Source of the DNA: DASPSM01 sp963800135
GTDB lineage: Bacteria; Planctomycetota; Planctomycetia; Planctomycetales; Planctomycetaceae
Assembly (NCBI GenBank): GCA_963800135.1
Contig: CAWCZR010000009.1
Coordinates: 248,001 to 312,000, forward strand
DNA: 64,000 bases
Reading direction: 5' to 3'
The first letter of the stretch is position 1, and the number at the start of each line of letters is the position of its first letter. The position numbers and the translations under genes are program-made. The notes under the pieces were generated by a model. That model was given only the letters and a program-made list of their open reading frames with translations. It had not been told where the DNA came from and did no database searches. Below are positions 53,214 to 63,142 of the stretch, piece after piece.

Positions 53214-54040
53214 TCAATGCCCAGCATTGTAAAGCTGGACCACCACACCGTCGAGAAACGTCGCCAGGCGTCGGGCGGCGAGTTTGGCCGAGTTGCGAAG
53301 CCTCCACATATCGCTGACGCTCGAGGGACGCGAGAGAACGGCCGCCATCGCCGCGCCCAGGCGAGTTGTCCCCGTCGGCCCCATCAGCGAGAGCACTTCG
53401 ACCGGCAGATCGTTCGACAAGTCGTCGCTGATCACGCGGATCGCGAGAAAACGCTTTTCCCGCTCGCGGCAGACCTGCGCCACGGCCAGGCTTTCCATGT
53501 CGACGGCGATCACCGAGTGCCGCGCCGCCAGCTGCTGCTTCTCGGTCACGAGCCGCACGATCGTGTCGTGGGTGAGCAGCCTGCCGCTGTGAATGCCCTG
53601 CTTCGCGTCGGCCGGGAAGCCGACGTCGATCATGAGGATTTGGCCCTGACCGTCGACGATCGAGTCGGCCACCACGACATCGCCCACGCGAATGTTTGGG
53701 ACCAGGGCCCCGGCAAAGCCGCAGCAGAGAACCCAGCGCGGGGAATGGGCGTCCAGCAGGGCATGCGTCGCGCGGCGGGCCCGCGCCTGTCCCGTTCCAC
53801 TTTCGACGACGACGATGCGAATGCCGTCGTAAATCCCGCCGCGAAATACGAAGTTCGAGCCGACGTATTTCCGCACGCGCTCGCAGCGGGCGAGAAAGGG
53901 CGCCATTTCGATCGGCAGCGCACAGACGATGCCGATGTCGGCATGCGACGGGTCGCCCCCGCCCGCGCCCCGCCTGCTTTGCCACCCGGGTCGCCGGGGC
54001 TGCCCGGGGAATCGGCCGCGGGGGGACGGCCGCCGCTCAT
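53214..54040 (-). CDS. MTA/SAH-nucleosidase-like protein, frame unclear at start
   Basis: The coding core (from about 53939: ADIGIVCALPIEMAPFLARC) contains nucleoside-binding features: SGTGQARA, VLCCGFAGALVPNIRVGDVVVAD and AVDMESLAVAQVC. It would cleave the base from a purine nucleoside such as methylthioadenosine or S-adenosylhomocysteine. The likeliest start, the ATG at 54040 (MSGGRPPAADSPGSPG), overlaps the serC stop as ATGA but is one frame away from the core. One base seems to be missing within the G-rich run near 53960. In the core's own frame no ATG or good GTG start precedes it. Confidence 0.65.
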
Positions 54041-55119
54041 GCGTGTTGCGCCTCGAAGCGTTTGATTGCGTCAACCAGAACGTCGACTCCCTCGGGGGGG
54101 AAGGCGTTGTACAAGCTGGCCCGCATTCCGCCCACGCTGCGGTGCCCTTTGAGTCCGTCGAGCCCCTGCGCTTCGGCAAACTTGAGAAATTGGTTGTTGA
54201 GATCCTCGCTCGATGCGACGAACGTCACGTTCATCATCGAGCGGCTGTCGCGGTCGGCCGTCGCCTTGAAGATGCGACTGGCGTCGAGGGCCGCGTACAG
54301 CTTGTCCGCCTTGGCCCGGTTGTGCGCCTCGAGCGATTTGAGTCCACCCTGATTCTTGATCCACTTCACCACCAGTCCCATCACGTAGATGCCGAACGTG
54401 GGGCACGTGTTGTACATCGATTCGTTGTCGGCGTGCGTGCGGTATTGCAGCATCGTCGGCAAGTCCTTCGGGGCTCGCTCGATCAGACCCTTCCGCAGGA
54501 TTGCCAGCGTCACTCCGGAGGGCCCCAGGTTCTTCTGCGCGCCCGCGTAGATCAGCGCGTAACGCTTGACGTCGATCGGCCGGGAGAAGATGTCGCTGCT
54601 GGCGTCGCAAAAGAGCAGGCTGCCGGCGGGGATCGAGGGCTCGTGCGCGAACTCGGTGCCGAAGATCGTGTTGTTCGACGTGAAGTGGACGTACGCCGGG
54701 CTGGGCGAGTACTGGCACGTCTTGGGGATGTAGCAGTAGTTGCGATCTTTGCTCGAGCCGGCAACGTGCACCTTGCCGAACCGGCCGGCCTCCGCGACGG
54801 CCTTCTCGGACCAGGCGCCGGTCACGAGGTAATCGGCCGTCTGCTCGCGCGACAGGAAATTCATGGGGACCATGAAAAACTGGGTCGACGCGCCCCCCTG
54901 GAGAAACAGCACTTCGTAATCGTCGGGAATGCCGCCGACTTCGCGAAACAGGGCGACCGTTTCGTGGTAGACGGCCAGGAAGGCCTTGCCGCGATGCGAA
55001 TGCTCCAGAATGCCGATCCCGCTGTTGCCCAGCGACAACAGGGCGTCGCGGGCCTCCTCGAGCACGGGCAGCGGAAGCGCCGCCGGCCCAGCGGAAAAAT
55101 TGACGATACGCTTGGTCAT
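54037..55119 (-). CDS. serC: Phosphoserine aminotransferase
   Basis: 360 residues from MTKRIVNFSAGPAALPLPVL (55119), which fits the family start; the longer frame to 55458 is upstream sequence. The PLP Lys lies in YAGAQKNLGPSG (about 195) with the conserved HADNESMYNTCPTF. It makes phosphoserine from 3-phosphohydroxypyruvate in serine biosynthesis and can also act in pyridoxal synthesis. Its stop overlaps the start of the nucleosidase gene, so the two are co-translated. Confidence 0.92.
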   Translation of the reverse strand: MTKRIVNFSAGPAALPLPVLEEARDALLSLGNSGIGILEHSHRGKAFLAVYHETVALFREVGGIPDDYEVLFLQGGASTQFFMVPMNFLSREQTADYLVTGAWSEKAVAEAGRFGKVHVAGSSKDRNYCYIPKTCQYSPSPAYVHFTSNNTIFGTEFAHEPSIPAGSLLFCDASSDIFSRPIDVKRYALIYAGAQKNLGPSGVTLAILRKGLIERAPKDLPTMLQYRTHADNESMYNTCPTFGIYVMGLVVKWIKNQGGLKSLEAHNRAKADKLYAALDASRIFKATADRDSRSMMNVTFVASSEDLNNQFLKFAEAQGLDGLKGHRSVGGMRASLYNAFPPEGVDVLVDAIKRFEAQHA

Positions 55120-55432
55120 TGTCGGCAATCCTCGCTCGTCCCGGTTTCCGTCCCGCACCTCGGCTGATTCGAGTCCAGCGCGGCGCTCATCGAAGACACG
55201 GCAGCGTCGAGACACGATCGCGGCTCCGCGGTTCGGCCGACGCCCGGTTCCAACGCTGCTATAGCGGCTGTTCCCGGCCGGCGTCAACTTTGACGGTCGG
55301 GACAGTGACAGTCGGGACGTGGCGCAAGGGCTGTTCGCGTAGACACTTTTGCGTCGCTCTGCCCACACCGCTATGATGCTCTTTGCAGCAAATTCTGCCT
55401 CTCCCGGGCGATTCTCCCAGGCTTCCCGCCTT
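55120..55432. promoter_or_regulatory. Divergent region between serC and prs
   Basis: About 310 bp. Direct repeats GACGGTCGGGAC (55292-55303) and GACAGTCGGGAC (55307-55318) are 15 bp apart, a spacing that could suit a dimeric regulator, but the link to any gene is only positional. Confidence 0.35.
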
Positions 55433-56453
55433 ATGAGCCGAGTCTCGAACTCTCCCATTCAAGCACCGGTCCGCGTCCGCAAGTGTTTCAGGCGCCGCAG
55501 GGCGACTTGGCCGTGCTGGCCGGCTCGGGCAACCCCTTGTTGGCCCAGGCGATTGCCAACGAACTGGGTGTGCCGCTCTCCCCGTGCAAGGCGCACGTGT
55601 TCAGCGAAGGCAATGTCTTCGTGCAGATCAAGGAAAACGTGCGGGGGCGGGACACGTTCATCATTCAGGGGGTGCATTACCCGGTCAACGACAACTTCGT
55701 CGAGTTGCTGTTCTGGATCGATGCACTCAAACGCGCAGAGCACCAGCAAGTGACGGCCGTGATCCCCTTTTTCAGTTATGCGAAGGGGGACAAGAAGGAC
55801 GAGCCGCGAGTGTCGATTCGCGCCGTGTTTGCGCCGACGCGATTGAAGCCGCCGGGGCCGACCGCGTGCTGACGATGGACCTGCACAGTCCGCAGATCCA
55901 GGGGTTCTTCGCGATTCCCGTCGATCACCTCTACGGCCGGCACGTGATCTCGGCGCACATCCGCACAATGAAAATCTCCGACCTGGTGGTCTGTAGTCCG
56001 GACACCGGCTTTGCCAAGGACGCGTCCGCATACGCCCAGCTGTTGGGCGTGCCGGTCGTCATCGGCAACAAGCACCGGGCCGACCACACGGAGCGGGCGG
56101 AGGTGCTGGAAGTCATCGGTGAGGTGAAGGGGAAAAACATTCTGATTGTCGATGATTTCGCGATCACCGGCAATTCGCTGATCAGCATGGCCGAGCTGCT
56201 CAAACGCCGGGGAGCGCTCGACGTGTTCGCTGCTGTGACGCACGGCGTGCTCTCCAAGGGGGCCGCTGCGCGGTTGGCGGCCAGCCCGATCAAGGAGCTG
56301 TTTATCACCGACACGATCGAGAACGTGCAGGATCCGCTGCCTCCCAACGTCTCGGTGATTTCGGTGGCCCCGCTCTTCGCCAAATCGATTCGCTCGATCC
56401 ACGATCGCACGAGCGTCAGCAACCTGTTCCCGGACACGCGGCTGCCGGATTGA
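55433..56453 (+). CDS. prs: Ribose-phosphate pyrophosphokinase, frameshifted
   Basis: Makes PRPP from ribose-5-phosphate and ATP. The N-terminal part (VFQAPQGDLAVLAGSGN, FFSYAKGDKKDEPRVSIRA) runs in one frame to about 55823; one missing C at ATTCGCGC-CGTGTTTGC then moves the frame to RVCADAIEAAGADRVLTMDL, the expected continuation. PRPP-binding loop LIVDDFAITGNS is visible and a little unlike the usual DDxxDTGGT. The start is ambiguous: ATG 55433 (MSRVSNSPIQAP) would need one more base; GTG 55483 gives MFQAPQG. The second half is complete. The break is probably a data error. Confidence 0.85.
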
Positions 56454-56461
56454 CGGCAGCT

Positions 56462-56824
56462 TCAGGCGACGGGCCCGGATGGGAGCAGGCATTCGCCCAG
56501 CACACGGATCTTCTTTAGCTCTCGCTCGAACTCACAACGAGCGCTATTGGGATCGAGCGCATCGAACAGATCGGGCAACTGCACGCCGCGCTTCATGATT
56601 TCCGAAGCGATTTTGCTGTTGAGACGATTCTCGACGAAGAGACAGTTTTCCGCATTGAAGAACTCGCGCACAGCGTCGTCCGCGGTCCAGAGACCTCTTT
56701 CGACAGCACCCACGACGCCCATGACGGTGATCGCAAAAAGTCGAACCAACTCATCGGTGGTGCGACCCGCTTCGGTGTCGAGGTCTTCCAACCGGGAAGG
56801 TTTTTTCACGACTCTGCCTCGCAC
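56462..56824 (-). CDS. Hypothetical protein, about 120 residues
   Basis: Soluble, helical and acidic: LEDLDTEAGRTTDELVRLFAI and VQLPDLFDALDPNSARCEFE. No family was recognised. Its stop lies 8 bp from the prs stop, with the two genes convergent. It is divergent from mutS with about 90 bp between them. Its start may be a few codons inside 56824. Confidence 0.55.
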   Translation of the reverse strand: MRGRVVKKPSRLEDLDTEAGRTTDELVRLFAITVMGVVGAVERGLWTADDAVREFFNAENCLFVENRLNSKIASEIMKRGVQLPDLFDALDPNSARCEFERELKKIRVLGECLLPSGPVA

Positions 56825-56913
56825 TCAAACATCGAAACGCTCCACTTGCATCTTACTCTTCCGCATGCAAGGCTGGGCAGTTCGACAAGCCGGTCGTCGC
56901 AAATTAAAGAGGC

Positions 56914-59569
56914 ATGTCTGTGTCGGTCGACGAAGTCAAAAAACAGACGCCCATGATGGAGCGGTATCTGGAGGTCAAAGGCCAGAACCCGGGCTCGCTG
57001 TTGCTCTTCCGCATGGGCGACTTTTACGAGCTGTTTTTTGACGACGCGCAGCTGGCGGCCAAGGTGCTGGGCCTCACGCTGACGAGCCGCGACAAGGGCT
57101 CGCCCAACCCGGTGCCGATGGCCGGCTTCCCGTATCACGCGCTCGAAAACTACCTCCAGAAATTGATTGAGGCGGGTCTGCGCGTCGCGATTTGCGACCA
57201 GGTGGAAGATCCCAAGCTGGCCAAAGGTCTTGTCCGCCGCGAAGTGACGCGAATTGTCACGCCCGGCACGCTGGTCGACGAAGGATTGCTCGACCCGCGC
57301 GAAATGCAACTTTCTGGCGAGCGTGTGGCCCGACAAGCAAGGGCTCGGCCTGGCGTGGCTGGAGCTGTCGACCGGCCGCTTCGTCGCCGCCCAGATCGAG
57401 GCGCAGAGCCTGGCCGATGAACTGGCGCGGATCGAACCGGCCGAATGCCTGGTCCCCGATCAAACGTTATCGCCCGCGATCGTAGCAGCGCTGGCCGAGC
57501 GGGAAGGGATGCTGACCAGCAGCCGGCCCGGCTGGAGTTTCGCGCGGGCCGACTGTCGGCGGTTGCTGCTCGCACATTTCGGCACGGCGACCTTCGACGG
57601 CTTCGACCTCGACGAAAACTCTCCCGGCGTGACGGCGGCGGGCGCGCTCTTGCAGTACGTGCAGGAAACGCAAAAGAGTGCGCTGGGCCACATCGTCCGC
57701 TTGGAGCCTTATCGCCGCGGGTCGAGCCTGTTGATCGACGAGGCGACGCGCCGCAGCCTCGAGCTGACGGAAACGCTCCGCACCGGCGCACGCGAGGGGA
57801 GCCTGCTGTCGGTGATCGACGAAACCGTCACGCCGATGGGGGCTCGCGTGTTGGCCGATCGGCTGGCCAATCCTCTCACTGACCTTGCGGCGATCAACGA
57901 GCGGTTGGATGCGGTCGAGGAACTGACGCAGGACGTCGTACTCGCCCGCGACCTGCGCGAGGAGCTGGAGCGAGCCTACGATCTCGAACGGTTGACGGCC
58001 CGCGTGGCGACGGGCCGGGCCGGTCCCCGCGATCTGTCCTGCCTCGCGCGGACGCTCTCGCTGTTGCCGAAGCTCAAGGCCCGTCTGTCGGCCCGGCGTG
58101 CGCGACGTCTCGTTCAACTGGAAGAACAGCTCGATCTGTGCGGAGACGTGCGGGTCGAGATCGAACGAGCCCTCGCGGACGAACCCCCGTTGGGAACGAC
58201 CGAGGGCAACGTCTTTCGCGCCGGCTACCACGCGCAGCTCGACGAGCTGCGCGGGCTGGCGCGCGGCGGCAAGGAATGGATCGCCCGCTATCAGGCCGAG
58301 GAAATCACCCGCACGGGCATCGCCAATCTCAAAGTCGGCTTCAACCGGGTCTTTGGCTATTACCTGGAGGTCACCGCTTCGCAGGCGAATAAGGTGCCCG
58401 CCGACTACATGCGGAAACAGACGCTCAAGAACCAGGAGCGATACATCACGCCGCCGCTCAAGGAGCACGAGGAGAAAGTGCTCCGCGCCGAAGAGCAGGC
58501 CATCGCGCTCGAGCAGGAGCTGTTCGCGGCTCTCCGCGAGCGGATCGCCGGCCAATCGCGACGGCTGACCGGCACGGCAGCCGCTCTGGCCGAGATCGAC
58601 GTGCTCGCGGCCTTGGCGACTGTCGCCGTGCGGCACAACTATTGTCGGCCGGAGCTGTGCGCGGAGCCGCTGCTCGACGTCCGCGATGCGCGACATCCCG
58701 TGCTCGACCGCCTGAAGCCTTCGGGAGAGTTCGTGCCCAACGACATTCGGCTGGGCGTCCCCGCGGAGTCGCCGCAAGCCGACGGAGCCGCCACGGCTTC
58801 GCTCGGGCGCGTGCAGATCATCACCGGCCCGAACATGGCGGGCAAAAGCACCTACATTCGTCAGGCGGCGCTGATCGCCCTCCTCGCGCAGATGGGGTCG
58901 TTCGTGCCGGCGCGGAGTGCTCGGATCGGCATCGCCGACCGGATTTTCGCCCGCGTCGGCGCCAGCGACGAGCTGGGCAAGGGGCAGAGCACTTTTATGG
59001 TCGAGATGGCGGAGACGGCCCGCATCTTGAACGCCGCGACCGCTCGTAGCCTGGTCATTCTCGACGAAATCGGCCGCGGCACGAGCACGTACGACGGCAT
59101 CTCGCTCGCCTGGGCCGTGACCGAACATTTGCACGACGTGGTCGGCTGCCGCACGCTCTTCGCGACGCACTACCACGAACTGACCGAACTGACGCAGACG
59201 CTCTCGGCCGCTTCGAATTGGAATGTGGCCGTCCGCGAGGATGCCGACGACGTGATCTTTCTGCATCGGATCGTTCCGGGGACGGCCGACAAAAGCTACG
59301 GCATTCACGTGGCTCGATTGGCCGGAGTGCCGCGGCAAGTCGTCGAGCGGGCGGCGGTGATCCTGACATCGCTCGAAGCCGATCACGTCGACGAAGCGGG
59401 ACGCCCCAAAGTCCCCGCGCGCTCGACGCGGCCGGCCGCGCGCGAACAGCTCGCGCTGTTCCAGTTGGAGCAGCACCCGGTGCTCGACGCGATCCGCGGT
59501 TTGGATCTCGATCGCATGACGCCGCTCGCCGCGCTGGAAAAGCTGCACGCCTTGCGCGACGGTCTCTGA
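56914..59569 (+). CDS. mutS: DNA mismatch repair protein MutS, frameshifted
   Basis: Recognises mispaired bases and starts repair. The N-terminal mismatch-contact motif reads LLLFRMGDFYELFF (about 29-42). At 57307 there is one base too many after GAAATG; removing the C gives LLDPREMNFLASVWPDKQGL, the normal path. The rest is complete with connector, clamp and the ATPase: Walker A GPNMAGKSTYIRQ, Walker B VILDEIGRGTSTYDG, and the conserved LFATHYHELTEL. The protein ends with a short Arg/Ala-rich region. Both parts together are about 885 residues, usual for MutS. Confidence 0.9.
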
Positions 59570-59615
59570 ATCGTCTTTTCGCTGGCGAAGGCGCATCTTG
59601 TCGACGCCGTTGGGC

Positions 59616-60614
59616 TCAACGAGCCGGCGGCTGTGGAATTGGCTCGCGCGGTCTGCGGCGAGACAGCACCGTTTCGGCCGTGAACAGGGCCAGCGCGATC
59701 CAGATCAGGCCAAAACTTACGGCATGATGGAAGGTGAAGGGTTCGCCGTACGCTAAGACAGCCAAGGCCAGTTGCAGGCTCGGTGAGACGAATTGGAGAA
59801 ATCCGAGCGTGGACAACGGCAGCCGCCGCGCAGCCGCTCCGAAGAACAAGAGCGGTATCGCCGTGATCGCCCCGCTGGCGAGCACCAGGGTGCGACCACC
59901 GGCGACGAAACCGCCGAAGATGTCGGTCCCGCTGATCGATTGCCACGCGAGATATCCGGCCGCCAGCGGGAACAAGAGCAGCGTTTCGAGCGTGAGACCC
60001 GTCAGTGATTCGACCCGCGCCACTTTGCGGACGAGGCCATACAGGCCGAATGTTCCGGCGACACCGAGCGCGAGCCACGGAACGTAGGCCAGCCGACACA
60101 CCAGGTACGCAATGCCGAGCGCCGCGAGCAGAATGGCGAAGGTCTGCAACCGTCCCGGCCGCTCATGCAAGAAGACGATCCCCAGGAACACGCTGAAGAG
60201 GGGATTGATGTAGTAGCCGAGGCTCGTTTCGACCATTTGGCCGTTCACGACGCTCGCGATGTAAATCAACCAGTTGGTCGCCAAGAGGAGTGAGCTGCAC
60301 GTCAGCAAGAGCAGCAGGCGTTTCGAGGCGGCACAGCGCAAAAAATCGCCCCAGCTCCGCAGGGCCGTGAGCAAGAGGACCATGAAGATCGCGCACCAGG
60401 CCGTGCGATGTGCGACCAAGAGCGCCGGCGGCACCGACTGCACGAGCTTGAAATAGAGGGGCTGAAATCCCCAGTAGACATAAGTCGCCAGGCCGAAGAG
60501 CAGGCCGGCGACGGGGTGTTCGCTGACGACAGGGCGTTCGCTGACGGGTGGGGCAGTCGCCTCAATCGCGCCCCGCGCGCTGGTCGCCCTCCCGTCGATT
60601 TCCTGCCCCGGCAT
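59616..60614 (-). CDS. rarD: RarD-like EamA-family transporter
   Basis: 332 residues, ten hydrophobic segments, inner membrane. WGFQPLYFKLVQSVPPALLVAHR and NWLIYIASVVNGQMVETSLGYYINPL are the RarD signature stretches. Substrate is unknown (chloramphenicol-sensitive homologues are named for it, but the natural substrate is not known). A 30-residue polar N-terminus may be non-native. It follows the C39 gene by 160 bp on the same strand. Confidence 0.85.
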   Translation of the reverse strand: MPGQEIDGRATSARGAIEATAPPVSERPVVSEHPVAGLLFGLATYVYWGFQPLYFKLVQSVPPALLVAHRTAWCAIFMVLLLTALRSWGDFLRCAASKRLLLLLTCSSLLLATNWLIYIASVVNGQMVETSLGYYINPLFSVFLGIVFLHERPGRLQTFAILLAALGIAYLVCRLAYVPWLALGVAGTFGLYGLVRKVARVESLTGLTLETLLLFPLAAGYLAWQSISGTDIFGGFVAGGRTLVLASGAITAIPLLFFGAAARRLPLSTLGFLQFVSPSLQLALAVLAYGEPFTFHHAVSFGLIWIALALFTAETVLSRRRPREPIPQPPAR

Positions 60615-60774
60615 GCCGATCTTCGCCCACTTCGCCCCGCGATGCCTGTGTCCTCCAGGCTACGACACAAGAAGCCGGGGCGCTGGTGCAATCTGGCGAG
60701 TCGGGCAATTTTCGTGAGGGGGAGCGGCGTGATGCCGCTCGGTCCCAGACCGAGTTGCCAGAAATCTGCGGCAA

Positions 60775-61566
60775 TCAGCGTGCGCTGGCCGACGGCAGCG
60801 TGCCGCTCAAGGGTTGGCTAATCAGCCGCTCGAACATCAGGCGGTTGAGCGTGCCGAGGTAGACCTCCTCGGGCTTGAGGCTCAACGGCGAGTTCTCCTT
60901 GATGTCCTGATCCTTCTTGGCGACGACGAGGATGGCATTCTTCTGCCAGACATCGATGAATTCTTTGACCGGGCCGCGGAAGTTGCCGCGGGCCGGATCG
61001 GCCAGATAGACCCAGTACCCGTCCGTGCCGCGATAGACGGCGAAGTGATAGAACTTGCCGATCTTCATGCCGACCAGCACCGGGATCTTCGACTGCGACA
61101 GTTGATCGAACGTGAGGGTGCCGATGCTGGCGACATAGCCGAGCTTCACGGAGACTTTTCGCAGGTCGGTCAGCGACAGGCCGTTTTGAATCCGATCCTT
61201 GCGTTCGTCCGGCGTGAGCATCTTGTCGACTGTGTCGAGAATCTTCTGCTCGGTGACGTTGTCGCCCCAGTAGTACTTGAGCAGCGTGCACAGCGAAGCC
61301 GCACCGCACGAATAGTCGCGGTTCTGCTTGACGACGTTCTTGTCTTTGAGCTCGCGCCAGCTCCACACGCCTTTCCAAAAGACGTGCTGCGGATCGCGAA
61401 TCGGGGCCCGCATTTCGGTTGGGTCGTCGCTGGGCGGGATTGGTTTGTACTGTACGCCCGCCCGGCTCGCGCTCGGACATACCGAGTGCCCCACGCCGAG
61501 GGCCATGCTCAAGACGATGGGCCCCGCGACGATCCGCTTCCAGCGATGATTTCTAACCGCGGTCAT
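60775..61566 (-). CDS. C39-family peptidase-like exported protein
   Basis: 263 residues from MTAVRNHRWKRIVAGPIVLSM (61566), with a signal peptide. The papain-like C39 arrangement is visible: catalytic Cys in QNRDYSCGAASLCTLLKYYW (about 96), His in GKFYHFAVYRG and Asp in LADPARGNFRG. C39 peptidases cleave leader peptides of secreted substrates, or act as pseudo-peptidases in amyloid export (FapD). The gene follows an outer-membrane barrel gene by 79 bp on the same strand. Its target is not known. Confidence 0.8.
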   Translation of the reverse strand: MTAVRNHRWKRIVAGPIVLSMALGVGHSVCPSASRAGVQYKPIPPSDDPTEMRAPIRDPQHVFWKGVWSWRELKDKNVVKQNRDYSCGAASLCTLLKYYWGDNVTEQKILDTVDKMLTPDERKDRIQNGLSLTDLRKVSVKLGYVASIGTLTFDQLSQSKIPVLVGMKIGKFYHFAVYRGTDGYWVYLADPARGNFRGPVKEFIDVWQKNAILVVAKKDQDIKENSPLSLKPEEVYLGTLNRLMFERLISQPLSGTLPSASAR

Positions 61567-61645
61567 ATCGCAGCTTTCGCTCTGGCGCCCGGCTATCTGA
61601 CGAATGAGGCGATGCCTGGCTGTTTGGCGCGATCGTCGATCCCGA

Positions 61646-63142
61646 TCAGTACGTGAACGTGATGCCGACACGCGACGGCGCGTCGGGCGTCATGGCAATC
61701 TCGGCGAACGGTTCGCAGATGCGATTGTCTTTGACCACGGTGACCGCGATGCGGAAGCGCATCGGATCCTGATCGCTGCCCGGGAGACTGACGCCGTTAG
61801 CGCCGTAGCGAGTGATCGCCGAGCCGAGGAGCGTGCCGCTGATCGTCACCCACGAGTTTGCGGCAAAACCGACGCCGAAGAGGTAGTCGAACTCCTCACC
61901 CGGGTTGACGGTAACGCCGTCAATGTTGTTCTCGAAGCGGTGCACGTAACCGCCGCCGTAGTAGAAGATCACCGGATCGAGCGTGTGGACGGCGATAAAA
62001 TTCGTGGTGATGTCCCAGAACCCCTGACCCAGGAAGCTGCTGGAGGCGACCAGCGACGTTGCGAACGTGGCGTGGCCGGTGGGAGCGACGAAGCCGAGCG
62101 TGCCGATCACGTCGGGCACCCAGGCGCCGCAGCCCTTCATCAGTTGGACGCTGAAGCCGCCCGAGATGTCGCCCGTGCCGCCGAAGTTGTTGTTGAGGCT
62201 GCCGCCGTCGGTGGTCGTTTCTTCCGCGTTGGCCCAGCCCAGCGGCACGTTCAGGTAGGCTTGCAACCCGTCGCAGACTCCGTAGCGCACGGCGAAGGGG
62301 ATTGTCATCAACCGCAACCGCTCGCGTTCGGTGGTGACGTTGACGAGGGCTCCCGAGTGGTTGAACTCGGGCACGGCGAAGTCCTCGTTGAAGACGCTGT
62401 AAGTCAGGCCCCAGTCAAACTGACATTTGCCGGGATCGAGCAGGATGGCCTGCTGCTGCCGCAAGAAGACGAGCGAATTGCTCGGCGGCGCGTCCCCCAA
62501 CTTCTCCACCTGGCCGAGGGAGCCGGCGTTGGGAGAAGGCGTCGATCCGTCAACCGGCGGCGCCGGCGGCGGTTGGTCCGCGGAAGCCATGGTCAAGCCG
62601 GCGACCTGCAGCGCCTCGGACGAGACCGTGTCGGCCTGGGGCGAGTTGAAGTGCGCGTAGCCGGCCCGAGCCTGGATGATCGGCGGCGGAATGACCACCG
62701 GAGGCTCTGCCACGCTCAGCGAAAGCGCAGGCGGATCAAGATTCCGCATCGTAATCCGTTGCGGGACGACGACGGGCGCTTCCATGGCCAGGCCGAGCGG
62801 CGGAGGTGGCGCGACCACAACGCGGGGCGCCTGGACGAAGATCGGCGTCACTTGCGGCGCCACCATCTCCAATTCAAGAGACGGCGGCGCTTCGACCGGC
62901 CGCACGTAAACGCGACCGGGCGCCACCGTTTGATTGAAGGGGACCGCGATCTCGTCTTCGGTAAAGACGCTCGCGGGTGAATCGAAACGCTGAGCCAGCG
63001 TTCGCAGCACCGCCGAGTCGTCGGCCCAGACGCGCGACGAGCCCGCCGCGGCGGTCGCCGCCAGCAGACTGCAGGCGAGAACTCGCCCCCGGCCGGCCAG
63101 CAGCCGTGCCGGATATCCAAGAATCGAGCGGCCACCCTCCAT
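61646..63142 (-). CDS. Outer-membrane beta-barrel protein (phenol-degradation MetA / transporter-like)
   Basis: 498 residues from 63142, behind GGGGGAAC. A signal peptide and a Pro/Val-rich linker with unusual (A/V)PPV repeats (about 60-165) precede a barrel-like region with alternating hydrophobic strands (MTIPFAVRYGVCDGLQAYLN, GYVHRFENNIDGVTVNPG). It ends RVGITFTY, with the terminal aromatic typical of Bam-inserted proteins. The family includes MetA-like pore proteins. The substrate is unknown. Confidence 0.75.
   Translation of the reverse strand: MEGGRSILGYPARLLAGRGRVLACSLLAATAAAGSSRVWADDSAVLRTLAQRFDSPASVFTEDEIAVPFNQTVAPGRVYVRPVEAPPSLELEMVAPQVTPIFVQAPRVVVAPPPPLGLAMEAPVVVPQRITMRNLDPPALSLSVAEPPVVIPPPIIQARAGYAHFNSPQADTVSSEALQVAGLTMASADQPPPAPPVDGSTPSPNAGSLGQVEKLGDAPPSNSLVFLRQQQAILLDPGKCQFDWGLTYSVFNEDFAVPEFNHSGALVNVTTERERLRLMTIPFAVRYGVCDGLQAYLNVPLGWANAEETTTDGGSLNNNFGGTGDISGGFSVQLMKGCGAWVPDVIGTLGFVAPTGHATFATSLVASSSFLGQGFWDITTNFIAVHTLDPVIFYYGGGYVHRFENNIDGVTVNPGEEFDYLFGVGFAANSWVTISGTLLGSAITRYGANGVSLPGSDQDPMRFRIAVTVVKDNRICEPFAEIAMTPDAPSRVGITFTY

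Noticed and set aside
57467..59596. Minus-strand frame of 709 codons opposite mutS
   Set aside because: Antisense to MutS ATPase motifs; composition Arg/Gln/Leu-rich, no family.
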